Shown in pieces: positions 1-8,375 of a DNA stretch of 44,457 bases; the first letter of the stretch is position 1, and each line of letters opens with the position of its first letter. Position numbers and translations under genes: made by a program. Location of the stretch: assembly GCA_015056385.1 (NCBI GenBank), contig SVGI01000006.1:1-44457 (forward strand). The letters run 5' to 3'. Under the pieces are notes generated by a model. That model had not been told where the DNA came from, did no database searches, and worked only from the letters and a program-made list of their open reading frames with translations. This stretch comes from Clostridiales bacterium (lineage in GTDB: Bacteria > Bacillota > Clostridia > HGM11327).

Positions 1-848
1 TACTGCGTCAATTTCGTCAACGAAGATAATGCAGGGCAAAAGCTTCTTTGCCTGCTGGAAAAGATCTCTTACTCTTGAAGCGCCTACGCCAACAAACATT
101 TCAACGAAGTCCGAGCCGCTTATGGAAAGGAAGGGCACGCCTGCCTCACCTGCAACAGCCTTCGCAAGATATGTTTTACCTGTTCCGGGAGGGCCTACAA
201 GCAATACGCCCTTGGGGATTCTTGCGCCAAGCTCTTCAAATTTCTTCTTATCCTTAAGAAAATCAACGATTTCCGCAAGCTCCTGCTTTTCCTCCTCTGC
301 ACCTGCAACGTCTGCAAAGGTTACCTTTTTCTGGGTATTATCGTATCTTACAGCACGTGATTTGCTGAAGCCCATTACCTTATTTCCGCCGGCGTTGTTC
401 TGGCGCATATAAACCACGAACATTACCACCATTATACCGATTATAAACAACCATGGAATAAGGCTTACCCATATGGATATCTCCGGCTCCGGCTGAGGAG
501 TCCAAATGATATTGTAATCCTTTGAGGTGATGCTTTCCACATCCTTGCCTGTCTTTACTGAAGCAATTATTGCCATATCAGAGGCAAACTGTGATGTAGA
601 CGGGATATAAGACTGGAAATCGTACTTCTTAGGAAAGCTTTGCGCGTTTGCGGAATCAACGAATATACCGTAAACGTTATTGTTTATTGTTACGATCTCT
701 GCTATCTGATCTTGCTCAATTTTTTCAAGTAGCTCGGCGTATTTAAGCTCCTTAGGCTTTGAGGAGGGGCTTATAGAAAGCGCAATAACCACCACAAGCA
801 CTGTGAGGAGCAAAATAAAACCGGGACCCTTCAAAAACTTTTTCATGT
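1..848 (-). CDS. ftsH: ATP-dependent zinc metalloprotease FtsH (N-terminal part, cut by window edge)
   Basis: Membrane-anchored AAA+ protease that degrades misfolded and regulatory membrane and cytosolic proteins. Only the first 282 residues lie in the window; the rest of the ATPase and the zinc protease domain lie beyond base 1. Visible are an N-terminal membrane segment (about residues 9-25), an extracytoplasmic FtsH domain, a second membrane segment (about 126-147), the Walker A motif GPPGTGKT (218-225) and the Walker B motif IIFVDEID (273-280). The ATG at 848 is preceded by AGAGG at an unusually long spacing of about 12 bases, but the membrane segment begins right after this start, so no later start fits. 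It is last of tilS-hpt-ftsH, a gene order common in Firmicutes. A small CTGCC/GGCAG hairpin precedes it. The identification is secure. Confidence 0.96.
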
Positions 849-923
849 TTTTTTAATTACCTCTGCCATCCCTTTTATGGGGGCAGTTCCTTCCTTTTTA
901 TCTGTATGCCTACGCACTACAAA

Positions 924-1454
924 TCATATCAAATCGGATCTGAGCATGTATACGCCGGGGAGGTTTCTGTATCTTTCGGCGTAATCAAGGCCATATCCTA
1001 CAACGAACTCATCGGGAATATCGAATCCTACGAAATCAGCGGACATATTGGCCTTTCTGCTTGTCTTCTTATCCAACAATGTACAAACCCTTACGGAGCT
1101 GGGATTACGTGTCTTAAGAACGTCAACGAGGTATGAAAGTGTAAGGCCGCTGTCGATAATATCCTCAACGATAACAACATCTCTTCCCTCTATATTTCTT
1201 TCGAGATCCTTTATGATTTTTACAACGCCGGAGGTTCTTGTGGAAGCACCATAGCTGGATACTATCATGAAATCAAGCTCCAAATCCATATCCATCTCTT
1301 TTGTAAGATCTGTAAGGAAATATACACAACCCTTGAGTACACCTACCATAAGAGGATTTTTGTCTTTGTATATGCTTTCCAGCTCGCGGGCAAGCTCTTT
1401 AATCCTTTTCTGGATCTGTTCTGCACTGATCAATTCTGTTCCGACGTTTCTCAT
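924..1454 (-). CDS. hpt: Hypoxanthine phosphoribosyltransferase
   Basis: Cytosolic purine-salvage enzyme that joins hypoxanthine (often also guanine) to PRPP, giving IMP or GMP. The 176 residues match the usual family length. The PRPP-binding signature VVIVEDIIDSG sits at residues 93-103, and the flexible-loop region MIVSSYGAST precedes it. The ATG at 1454 has GAGAGGG eight bases upstream and begins three bases after the tilS stop, so the two genes are translated from one message. tilS-hpt-ftsH is a widely conserved Firmicutes cluster. Confidence 0.96.
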   Translation of the reverse strand: MRNVGTELISAEQIQKRIKELARELESIYKDKNPLMVGVLKGCVYFLTDLTKEMDMDLELDFMIVSSYGASTRTSGVVKIIKDLERNIEGRDVVIVEDIIDSGLTLSYLVDVLKTRNPSSVRVCTLLDKKTSRKANMSADFVGFDIPDEFVVGYGLDYAERYRNLPGVYMLRSDLI

Positions 1455-1457
1455 ACG

Positions 1458-2840
1458 TTATTCCCTCTCATATTTTATTTTTATGATTTGCTGCGTTTTA
1501 TCGTCTACTCTTACCGATACGTCTACGGCAATTCCAACAACGCATATTATTTTATTATTATACAATATAAGCGGTATTTTGTCACGCATATATACGTCTA
1601 TTTTTTTGTCTGACATCATTTTCTTGATGCTTTTGCTTCCCGGAGAATTTATCGGAGTGATTGTGTCCCCTTCTCTGCGACCTCTTAAGGTAAGCCCACA
1701 AGCATCAATGCCGTCCAGGGATACGTATGATACGCCCTTCTCACGGACGTCCCCAAGGGACTCAACCCGGGTTATTACTATTTTTCCACCGTATGGAAGA
1801 GGGAATTCACCGGGTATATTTAATTTCAATTCAAACCTGTCATTTTTATTATCACCATTTACAGTAAAAAGCGCCTTGTTTTGCCCTACCGTAACGGTAG
1901 CATCACCCATTGAATATTGCCTTCCCGGGGCGCCCTCTGCAATACCCCTTGAAGCACTTACGTAAACAGGGTAATGAATATCCACAAGGCTTACGCCCAT
2001 ATGGTTGGCTATAAACGTAAGCAAATGGCGCTGTTCGGCGTTGGTAAGAGTTGAAAACCCATCTCTTGATATTTCAACGCCCTGCGATGTTTTTTCACAA
2101 AGCTTATCAAACAAGCGGCGGGTATGTACGGCAATAAACTCCTCCTCATCCCTTGCCGCAGAGGAAAGCCTCATAATAGTATCGTCTATGGATGGATTAA
2201 ATTCATCCCTCATCATAGGAAGCAGTTTAAGCCTTATTTTATTTCTTTCATATGCGGTATCAAAATTTGTTTCATCTACACAATAGTCTACGTTTAAGAC
2301 CTTGAGATATTCCAATATTTCATCTCTTGTGCAGTAAATAAGAGGACGGATAATATCATTTCTTTTCGGATATATTCCGCAAAGCCCCTTTATTGTGGTT
2401 CCGCGCATAATATTGTGTAGCACGGTTTCGCTGTTATCGGAAAGATTATGGGCTACTGCGATATATGCCGCACCGATATTTTCCTTAAAATCGCGAAGTA
2501 ATTTATATCTTTCACGCCTTGCCACAGCCTCAATGCTCTCACCCGTTTCCTTTACAATGGACATAACGTAGGTATGAAGCACCTTACATTCCACACCAAG
2601 GGACTCAGCCAATTCACAGGCTCTTTTTGCATCCTCCTCGGCGGATACGGGCCTTATATGGTGATTTACATGAACGGCAACAAGCTCAAATGAAAGCCTT
2701 TCCCTTAAACGGCTTAATGCGCATATAAGGGCAGTAGAATCCGCACCGCCGGACAAGCCTACCAATATCTTATCCCCGGGAGAAATCATTTTTTCGCTTA
2801 TTACGGTATTCATCACCTTTTGTTCAAAAGAATGAGGCAC
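1458..2840 (-). CDS. tilS: tRNA(Ile)-lysidine synthetase TilS
   Basis: Adds lysine to C34 of tRNA-Ile(CAU) using ATP, which lets that tRNA read AUA. The P-loop-like motif SGGADSTAL lies close to the N terminus, followed by the N-type ATP-pyrophosphatase core, a middle helical region and the C-terminal TilS domain (LRGRREGDTI...GSKSIKKMMSDKKI). The frame stays open upstream to a TTG at 2906, but that TTG overlaps the -10 box of the predicted promoter and lies before the likely transcription start. I prefer the GTG at 2840 (Val-Pro-His-Ser-Phe), which has GGAAAGGA about ten bases upstream, giving 460 residues. ATGs at 2867 and 2813 are alternatives with poorer ribosome-binding sites. The function is certain, the start moderately so. 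Confidence 0.9.
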   Translation of the reverse strand: MPHSFEQKVMNTVISEKMISPGDKILVGLSGGADSTALICALSRLRERLSFELVAVHVNHHIRPVSAEEDAKRACELAESLGVECKVLHTYVMSIVKETGESIEAVARRERYKLLRDFKENIGAAYIAVAHNLSDNSETVLHNIMRGTTIKGLCGIYPKRNDIIRPLIYCTRDEILEYLKVLNVDYCVDETNFDTAYERNKIRLKLLPMMRDEFNPSIDDTIMRLSSAARDEEEFIAVHTRRLFDKLCEKTSQGVEISRDGFSTLTNAEQRHLLTFIANHMGVSLVDIHYPVYVSASRGIAEGAPGRQYSMGDATVTVGQNKALFTVNGDNKNDRFELKLNIPGEFPLPYGGKIVITRVESLGDVREKGVSYVSLDGIDACGLTLRGRREGDTITPINSPGSKSIKKMMSDKKIDVYMRDKIPLILYNNKIICVVGIAVDVSVRVDDKTQQIIKIKYERE

Positions 2841-2868
2841 GTGAGAAATATCCTTTCCGATATACATC

Positions 2869-2903
2869 AAAGACCGCACATATATATAGTATGTACGGTC
2901 TTT
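2869..2903 (-). terminator. Inverted repeat after rplL (weak terminator or 5' UTR hairpin)
   Basis: AAAGACCG(T/C)ACATA arms of 14 bases flank a short AT loop. It lies between rplL and tilS and could end the ribosomal transcript, but the minus-strand side has no T tract. It could equally be a hairpin at the 5' end of the tilS message. Confidence 0.45.
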
Positions 2904-2905
2904 CA

Positions 2906-2933
2906 ATTATAACATAAAATACTTGCTATGCAA
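2906..2933 (-). promoter_or_regulatory. Predicted SigA promoter of tilS-hpt-ftsH
   Basis: On the minus strand TTGCAT (2933-2928) and TATAAT (2911-2906) are separated by 16 bases. It separates tilS-hpt-ftsH from the ribosomal operon upstream. Transcription would begin near 2900, inside the adjoining inverted repeat. Confidence 0.6.
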
Positions 2934-2940
2934 GCTTATA

Positions 2941-3318
2941 TTATTTAACTTCAGCCTTTGCGCCAACGTCTGTAAGCTGTTTTGCAAGAGCTTCTGCATC
3001 TGCCTTAGCAATAGCTTCCTTGATGATCTGGGGAGCATTTGCTGCTGCATCTACGAGATCCTTAGCTTCCTTGAGGCCGAGACCTGTAGCATCTCTAACA
3101 ACCTTGATAACCTTGATCTTTTCTGCGCCGATTGCAGTAAGAACAACGTTGAATTCTGTCTTCTCCTCAACGGGAGCTGCTGCTGCTGCGGGAGCTGCTG
3201 CAACTGCAACGGGAGCTGCTGCGCTTACGCCGAAAACTTCTTCGAGTTCCTTTACGAGTTCAGACAACTCGAGAACTGACATACCTTTAATAGCTTCAAT
3301 AATCTGATTCTTATCCAT
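2941..3318 (-). CDS. rplL: 50S ribosomal protein L7/L12
   Basis: Stalk protein that recruits translation GTPases to the large subunit. Its 125 residues are typical. It has the N-terminal dimerisation region ([22 protein letters not shown]), the Ala/Pro/Val-rich hinge (about 33-52), and the C-terminal factor-binding domain with [15 protein letters not shown]-like sequence. It follows rplJ by 31 bases, as required for the (L7/L12)n-L10 stalk complex. The next gene downstream is tilS, not rpoB. Confidence 0.98.
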   Translation of the reverse strand: MDKNQIIEAIKGMSVLELSELVKELEEVFGVSAAAPVAVAAAPAAAAAPVEEKTEFNVVLTAIGAEKIKVIKVVRDATGLGLKEAKDLVDAAANAPQIIKEAIAKADAEALAKQLTDVGAKAEVK

Positions 3319-3349
3319 GATAATAAACCTCCAAAAAATTCTTTTCTAA

Positions 3350-3880
3350 TTAGGCTTCATTAGCCTTCTGTTCTTTAATTGCGTTGAGAACAATACCCAA
3401 CCCGCCGATAATGCCGCTGAGAGAGCGTACCAAGCCAGATATAGGAGCGTTCAAGCTGCCCAACATCTTTGCGATAAGCTCTTCCTTTGACGGAAGATCG
3501 GCAAGCTTAACGACCTCGTCGGCTGTGTAGAACTCACCGTCAACGATACCTGCCTTAAACTCGCACTTCTTGAATTCCCCAATGTACTTTTTAAGGATTT
3601 TAGCAGGTGCAACGGGATCCTTCATACCAAATGCAATAGCTGTAGGACCTTCGAATACGCCCTCCTTGTCCTCAAGACCGATTTCATTTGCAGCGATCTT
3701 AATGAGAGTATTCTTGTAGATTTTGTAATCTACGTCGTTTTCTCTGCATTCCTTACGCAGCTTTGTGGCCTGTTCAACATTGAGTCCTTTATAGTCGATG
3801 ATAATTGCGCTCTGAGAATTCTGGAGCTTATTTTTTATCTCTTCAACTATAATCTTCTTTTCTTCTAACTTACTGCTCAC
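3350..3880 (-). CDS. rplJ: 50S ribosomal protein L10
   Basis: Base of the ribosomal stalk: it binds 23S rRNA with its N-terminal domain and L7/L12 dimers with its C-terminal helix. It is 176 residues long. The start is GTG at 3880, preceded by a near-perfect AAAGGAGGTG ribosome-binding site. L10-L7/L12 normally represses its own operon by binding the leader RNA, and a leader of that type lies directly upstream. Confidence 0.97.
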   Translation of the reverse strand: MSSKLEEKKIIVEEIKNKLQNSQSAIIIDYKGLNVEQATKLRKECRENDVDYKIYKNTLIKIAANEIGLEDKEGVFEGPTAIAFGMKDPVAPAKILKKYIGEFKKCEFKAGIVDGEFYTADEVVKLADLPSKEELIAKMLGSLNAPISGLVRSLSGIIGGLGIVLNAIKEQKANEA

Positions 3881-3937
3881 AAATTCACCTCCTTTGGTAT
3901 TTTGCAGCTATGTAAGCCAAAGCAACCACATATGAGA

Positions 3938-3981
3938 CAAAAAATAAAGTCCTCGTGAGCATTACTGAATGACACGAGGAC
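3938..3981 (-). terminator. Attenuator terminator in the rplJ leader
   Basis: A GTCCTCGTG/CACGAGGAC stem (9 bp) is followed on the minus strand by TTTATTTTTT. It lies between the L10-binding region and rplJ, about 60 bases before the ribosome-binding site. This is the layout expected of a transcription attenuator in the Firmicutes rplJL leader. Confidence 0.85.
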
Positions 3982-4092
3982 ATATCGTATACCAAGAAAA
4001 CCGTTATGGTATCTAATGTATATAACCACCTCGGCAGGCTCCCGTTTACACGACACTTAAGCGTTAAAATAACGCACCTGCTGTCTTAAGTA
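3982..4092 (-). promoter_or_regulatory. L10 leader RNA (autoregulatory site of rplJL)
   Basis: The minus strand carries the conserved blocks GACAGCAGGTGC and GCCTGCCGAGGTGG, separated by a CGTTATTTTAACG hairpin. These are hallmarks of the leader bound by the L10-L7/L12 complex. It is followed by the terminator hairpin above, so binding would be expected to favour termination. Confidence 0.85.
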
Positions 4093-4133
4093 AGTTGCTT
4101 TCTTAACTTAGTTTATTTTGGCAATTCCCTTAA

Positions 4134-4820
4134 TTAGTAGGAAGTTACCATCTTTATCCCGGGACCCATAGTGCTTGAGATTACTACGGATTTGAGATAA
4201 GTTCCCTTTGATGATGCCGGTTTAGCCTTAATTACAGCATCCATAAGTGCTGTAAAGTTCTCTGCGAGCTGTTCTGCAGTGAAGGAAGCTTTACCAACGG
4301 GTACGTGAACGATAGCTGTTTTATCAACACGATACTCAACCTTACCGGCCTTGATCTCGTTGATAGCAGTAGCAACGTCCATTGTAACAGTACCGCTCTT
4401 GGGGTTAGGCATAAGGCCCTTAGGTCCAAGAACTTTACCGAGACGACCAACAACTCTCATCATGTCAGGTGTTGCAACGCAAACATCATAGTCGAAGAAG
4501 TTTTCATTGATGATCTTATCAACCAATTCCTCTCCGCCAACGTAATCTGCACCTGCATTCTGTGCTTCTGTTGCCTTATCGCCCTTTGCGAAAACAAGAA
4601 CGCGCATTGTCTTACCTGTTCCGTGGGGAAGAACTACAACACCACGAACCATCTGGTCTGCATGACGCGGGTCAACACCTAAGCGGATTGAAACCTCAAC
4701 AGTCTCGTCGAACTTTGCAGTAGCAGTTTCCTTAACGAGAGCCATTGCTTCCTGTACATTATAGCTGCGGCCCTTTTCAATTTTGGACAATGCAGCTCCA
4801 AACCTTTTTGTAACTTTCAT
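4134..4820 (-). CDS. rplA: 50S ribosomal protein L1
   Basis: Forms the L1 stalk that helps release deacylated tRNA; it also often represses its own message. The 228 residues match the family, including the stretch [19 protein letters not shown]. The ATG at 4820 has AGGAGG upstream. It follows rplK by 63 bases, and that gap contains a GTGG...CCAC hairpin that could be an L1 target. Confidence 0.98.
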   Translation of the reverse strand: MKVTKRFGAALSKIEKGRSYNVQEAMALVKETATAKFDETVEVSIRLGVDPRHADQMVRGVVVLPHGTGKTMRVLVFAKGDKATEAQNAGADYVGGEELVDKIINENFFDYDVCVATPDMMRVVGRLGKVLGPKGLMPNPKSGTVTMDVATAINEIKAGKVEYRVDKTAIVHVPVGKASFTAEQLAENFTALMDAVIKAKPASSKGTYLKSVVISSTMGPGIKMVTSY

Positions 4821-4883
4821 TTTTCCTCCTGAGTGGTTACGCGACCGCTAATATCACGGCCTCCCACCTGATTAACAGACGTC

Positions 4884-5309
4884 TTAGTCAACGACTGTGA
4901 TTCCCATGCTGCGAGCTGAGCCCTCGATCATTCTCATTGCAGACTCTACGTTTGCTGCATTGAGATCCTCGAGCTTCATCTGAGCAATCTCTTTAACCTG
5001 TGCACGTGTAACGCTTGCAACCTTATCTGTGTTAGGTCTTGCTGAACCCTTAGAAACACCAGCAGCTTTTCTGAGCAAATCAGCAGCGGGCGGTGTCTTG
5101 GTTATAAAGGTAAATGTTCTGTCCTGATAGATTGTGATAACAACGGGAAGAACATAACCAGCCTGACTTGCCGTCTTGGCATTAAACTGTTTGCAGAAAT
5201 CGTTACTGTTAACTCCGTGAGGTCCGAGTGCAGGACCAACCGGCGGAGAAGGCATTGCCTTACCGGCGGGCAGCTGCAGCTTTACATTTGCCACGATTTT
5301 CTTTGCCAT
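4884..5309 (-). CDS. rplK: 50S ribosomal protein L11
   Basis: Part of the GTPase-associated centre with 23S rRNA helices 43/44. It is 141 residues long from ATG 5309, which is preceded by GGAGGTAAAGAAA. An in-frame TTG at 5324 overlaps that ribosome-binding site and is not the start. The N-terminal [23 protein letters not shown] stretch (its proline-rich hinge) and the rRNA-binding C-terminal domain are intact. Confidence 0.97.
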   Translation of the reverse strand: MAKKIVANVKLQLPAGKAMPSPPVGPALGPHGVNSNDFCKQFNAKTASQAGYVLPVVITIYQDRTFTFITKTPPAADLLRKAAGVSKGSARPNTDKVASVTRAQVKEIAQMKLEDLNAANVESAMRMIEGSARSMGITVVD

Positions 5310-5367
5310 TTTCTTTACCTCCAAAGCCCACCGTGTATCACGGTGAGATCTATATCATCCGTTAAGC

Positions 5368-5958
5368 TTACAACAATTTTTGAATCTGATTGTATTTAAG
5401 ATCAACGGGCATTTCACGTCCGAACATATATACGATGACTTTAACCCTTTGCTTATCCGGATAAATCTCGCTAACAACACCTGTGAAGTTTTCAAGGGGT
5501 CCGGAAAGAACACGTACGTTTTCACCGAGCTCAACATCAAGTTTGACCTGAACATCCTCAACGCCGAGCTTTACGATTTCCTCATTTGTAAGCTCGATAG
5601 GATCCATGCCCTCGCCTACGAAACCCGTAACGCCACGGATATTACGTACAACGTGCCATGATTCCTCTGTAACGATCATTTTGATCAGAACATAACCGGG
5701 GAATGTTTTTCTCTTTACAACACGTCTCTTTGCGCCATCTACTTCAACGGTTTCATCCATAGGAATATAGACCTCAAAGATATAATCCTGGAGGCCACGG
5801 TTTTCAACCATCATTTCGATAGATGCCTTTACCTTGTTTTCATGGCCGGAATATGTATGAAGAACATACCATTTTCCCTTGCTTGAATCAGGTAAATCAT
5901 CTGAAGCGACGTCTGCAACATCGGCTATAACTTCTTCGTTAAATTCTTCTGTCATCAT
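5368..5958 (-). CDS. nusG: Transcription termination/antitermination protein NusG
   Basis: Binds RNA polymerase, modulates pausing and couples transcription with translation. It is 196 residues long, with an acidic N-terminal extension (about 1-25), the NGN domain beginning WYVLHTYSGHENKV, and a C-terminal KOW domain (VRVLSGPLENFTGVVSEI). Two adjacent ATGs (5958 and 5955) could start it. It stands in the conserved secE-nusG-rplK order; a CACCGTG/CACGGTG hairpin lies in the gap before rplK. Confidence 0.97.
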   Translation of the reverse strand: MMTEEFNEEVIADVADVASDDLPDSSKGKWYVLHTYSGHENKVKASIEMMVENRGLQDYIFEVYIPMDETVEVDGAKRRVVKRKTFPGYVLIKMIVTEESWHVVRNIRGVTGFVGEGMDPIELTNEEIVKLGVEDVQVKLDVELGENVRVLSGPLENFTGVVSEIYPDKQRVKVIVYMFGREMPVDLKYNQIQKLL

Positions 5959-5972
5959 TTACACAAGCCCCA

Positions 5973-6224
5973 TCAGCCTATTGTCAGCCATGTAACAATT
6001 AAGCTGAAAAGATAATCAAATGCGCCAACAACAGCAGCAATGGCAATAACAACAACCAAAACTACCAATGTTGACTTTAACCAATCCTTTTTAGAGAGCC
6101 ATGTAACCTTTTTCATTTCGGCTACAACTTCTCTAACAAAACGTCTGCGCTGCTTAGGTTCTTTTTTTGCAACCTGCTTCTTTGCTGCGCTCTTATCTAC
6201 GTTTTCCAAACGTTCAGATACCAT
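5973..6224 (-). CDS. secE: Preprotein translocase subunit SecE
   Basis: Small essential membrane subunit that clamps SecY in the Sec translocon. It has 83 residues: a basic cytosolic N terminus, the conserved amphipathic helix (FVREVVAEMKKVTWLSKKDW) and one C-terminal membrane helix, which is the single-span form of Gram-positive bacteria. GAGGA lies eight bases before the ATG. Confidence 0.95.
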   Translation of the reverse strand: MVSERLENVDKSAAKKQVAKKEPKQRRRFVREVVAEMKKVTWLSKKDWLKSTLVVLVVVIAIAAVVGAFDYLFSLIVTWLTIG

Positions 6225-6303
6225 TTTATTCGTCCTCGCACATCTTTCCTTAAGAAAGAGTGTTCTCTTTTTCTTTTAAGAACAACTGTCCCCAACCAAA
6301 GAC

Positions 6304-6453
6304 TTACTTTGTCTCGCGGTGCATTGTATGCTTCTTGCAGAATCTGCAATACTTCATAAACTCAATACGGCCTGTCTGATTCTTTTTGTTTTTGGTAGTA
6401 TTATAGTTGCGCTGTTTGCATTCGGTACATGCTAATACGATTTTCTCTCTCAC
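6304..6453 (-). CDS. rpmG: 50S ribosomal protein L33 (zinc-binding form)
   Basis: A 49-residue L33 with two CxxC pairs (CTEC and CRFC) that bind zinc. The start is GTG at 6453 (Val-Arg-Glu-Lys) with GAAGGAAGGTG eight bases upstream. The frame is open to 6507, but the longer N terminus does not resemble L33. It is first in the rpmG-secE-nusG-rplK operon and is served by a consensus promoter about 100 bases upstream. Confidence 0.94.
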   Translation of the reverse strand: MREKIVLACTECKQRNYNTTKNKKNQTGRIEFMKYCRFCKKHTMHRETK

Positions 6454-6559
6454 AACCGACACCTTCCTTCCGAATATACGCATTTTTCGGCTAATCGGAT
6501 ATACCAATTAACAGAAAACAAGTCCGCCACAATCAAGTACGGACAAAATACGCTTGAGT

Positions 6560-6588
6560 ATTATATTATATTTGTCCGTTCTTGTCAA
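6560..6588 (-). promoter_or_regulatory. Consensus SigA promoter of the rpmG-rplL operon
   Basis: Minus-strand TTGACA (6588-6583), a 17-base spacer and TATAAT (6565-6560) make a perfect consensus, fitting the high expression of ribosomal genes. A GTCCG/CGGAC hairpin lies in the leader. Confidence 0.85.
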
Positions 6589-6653
6589 GAGATTTTTTAC
6601 TCTATTGTGGTTTTTATAAAAAATTAATATTTGTTATTTTTGTGAATACACAA

Positions 6654-7280
6654 TTACGTGTTATTCATAATAACGTTTTCTACAACCTCGGCAACATCCT
6701 CGCACGCGTCGCAGCAGCGCTCAAGATATTCTATTGTTTCTGCCCAGGACTGGCTCTTAACCGTAAGCTCACCTTCCTTGTATATGTCGTGGATAGCCTG
6801 TATATAGAGCCTGTCCCCCTCCTCCTCAAACCTGTTAATCTCAATAAGGTGATTATTAATTGTTGAGGACTTTTTGAAGTTGGGGAATTCAAGAAGCATT
6901 TTCTTCATTTCATCACAGCAGCTGCATACGATATCTGCAAACTCGATAGCAACGGGAGAAATTTCCTTTACATTATACATATAAAGCCTTACAGCAACGT
7001 CCTCGATAGTATCCGTAACGCTATCAATCTGCTCTGCAAGCTGCATTATATTATCTCTTTCAATAGGAGCTATAAATTCCTTTGCAAGAGTATTTACAAG
7101 CTCATGCCTTACAGTATCCCCTGCATGCTCGATTTCGTGAACTTTCTGAATCTGCTCGAATATATTTTCACTATCGAATGAGGAAAGTATGTTTTTAAGC
7201 ATATCAGCTGCAGCACAGGAATATTCAGCCATTTTTACGAAGGCATCAAAGTAGTAATTATTTTTCTGTTTTTTAGCCAT
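6654..7280 (-). CDS. DUF47 family PhoU-like protein (Pit accessory protein)
   Basis: A 208-residue, all-helical PhoU-like protein that usually partners PiT phosphate transporters, probably controlling their activity. It repeats the PhoU-type acidic metal-binding pattern in EIEHAGD and RFEEEGDRLY. It starts at ATG 7280 with AAAGGAA upstream and follows the transporter gene by 34 bases, so the two are surely co-transcribed. No membrane segment is seen. Confidence 0.9.
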   Translation of the reverse strand: MAKKQKNNYYFDAFVKMAEYSCAAADMLKNILSSFDSENIFEQIQKVHEIEHAGDTVRHELVNTLAKEFIAPIERDNIMQLAEQIDSVTDTIEDVAVRLYMYNVKEISPVAIEFADIVCSCCDEMKKMLLEFPNFKKSSTINNHLIEINRFEEEGDRLYIQAIHDIYKEGELTVKSQSWAETIEYLERCCDACEDVAEVVENVIMNNT

Positions 7281-7314
7281 AATCCGTTCCTTTCAAATCA
7301 AGTATGTATCTCTA

Positions 7315-8361
7315 TCAAAACAATATCATAAAAAGCTTTGCCATAAGAAAGCCTATAAGTCCGCATCCGGGGAAGGTAAGCACCCAGGTAAGCACCATTT
7401 CCTTTACCGTAGCCCAGTTAACACAGGAAAGACGCTTTGAAGCACCTACACCCATTATAGAGGTTGTTTTTGTATGCGTTGTGCTTACGGGGATTCCGCT
7501 TACGGAGGAAATCAAAAGGCAGCTTGCCGCCGCAAGGTCTGCACAAAAGCCCTGATACTGCTCAAGCCTTACCATATCCATACCTACGGATTTAATTATC
7601 TTGTATCCGCCGATAGACGTACCGAGGGCCATAACCAGAGAGCAAAGTATCATAAGCCATACGGGAATGGTGAATTCCGTAACGTTTGTCTGACCCATGG
7701 ATATATACAAGCCAAGCATAAAAACGCCCATAAACTTCTGACCATCCTGAGCACCGTGCATAAACGCCATAGCCGCCGCACCTGCAACCTGCGCCCTCTT
7801 AAAATGCTTGGTAACCTTTTGCCTGTTTGCGTGAGCAAATATTTTTTCTACCAGCCTTGTTATACCGAAGCCTGTGCCGAAGCCGAGGATAGTTGACAAA
7901 ATAAGGCCGTATATTACCTTCATCCATTCAGCGCCGTTAATGCCTGAAAAGCCGTTGTGAAGTGCTATTGCCGCACCTGATATAGCCGCAATAAGCGCAT
8001 GGGATTCACTTGTGGGAATACCGAAAAACCAGGCAGCCGTAGCCCAGGTAACTATTGCAAACATAGCCGCACAAAGAGCAACCTGCGCTTCCTTTGCCTC
8101 ACCGCCGAAATCAACCATATTAAATACAGTGGTTGCAACAGCAGGCACTGCAATAGTCATAATAAACACGCCGAGAAAATCAAACACGGCCGCCAGAATA
8201 ATCGCCTTGCGGGGAGAAAGGGCCCTGGTGGAAACGCACGTGGCTATTGCATTGGGGGCGTCTGTCCATCCGTTTACCAATATTACAGCCAGGGTAAGCA
8301 ATACCGTTATAGCCAAAGGCCAATTTGACGTGAAGACGTTAATGAATTCAATAAAACCCAT
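7315..8361 (-). CDS. pit: Inorganic phosphate transporter, PiT family
   Basis: Low-affinity phosphate:cation symporter. It has 348 residues with about ten hydrophobic segments. Both halves of the PiT signature are present: GWTDAPNAIAT near residues 31-41 and GIPVSTTHTKTTSIMGVG in the C-terminal half, together with GIPTSESHALIAAISG. It follows tyrS by only 14 bases and precedes the DUF47 gene, so phosphate uptake may be expressed with TyrRS from the tyrS promoter. Confidence 0.93.
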   Translation of the reverse strand: MGFIEFINVFTSNWPLAITVLLTLAVILVNGWTDAPNAIATCVSTRALSPRKAIILAAVFDFLGVFIMTIAVPAVATTVFNMVDFGGEAKEAQVALCAAMFAIVTWATAAWFFGIPTSESHALIAAISGAAIALHNGFSGINGAEWMKVIYGLILSTILGFGTGFGITRLVEKIFAHANRQKVTKHFKRAQVAGAAAMAFMHGAQDGQKFMGVFMLGLYISMGQTNVTEFTIPVWLMILCSLVMALGTSIGGYKIIKSVGMDMVRLEQYQGFCADLAAASCLLISSVSGIPVSTTHTKTTSIMGVGASKRLSCVNWATVKEMVLTWVLTFPGCGLIGFLMAKLFMILF

Positions 8362-8375
8362 AAAATTCCTCTTTG

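Noticed and set aside
1267-1965. A 232-codon plus-strand open frame opposite hpt and tilS
   Set aside because: Antisense shadow of two well-identified genes, Ser-rich and without a ribosome-binding site.
2841-2906. Longer tilS reading frame starting at TTG 2906
   Set aside because: That codon overlaps the -10 box and the extension would be encoded by a hairpin; a better ribosome-binding site precedes GTG 2840.
4821-4883. L1-binding autoregulatory site between rplK and rplA
   Set aside because: A GTGG...CCAC hairpin is present, but I cannot match it to the L1 target with confidence, so it is only mentioned with rplA.
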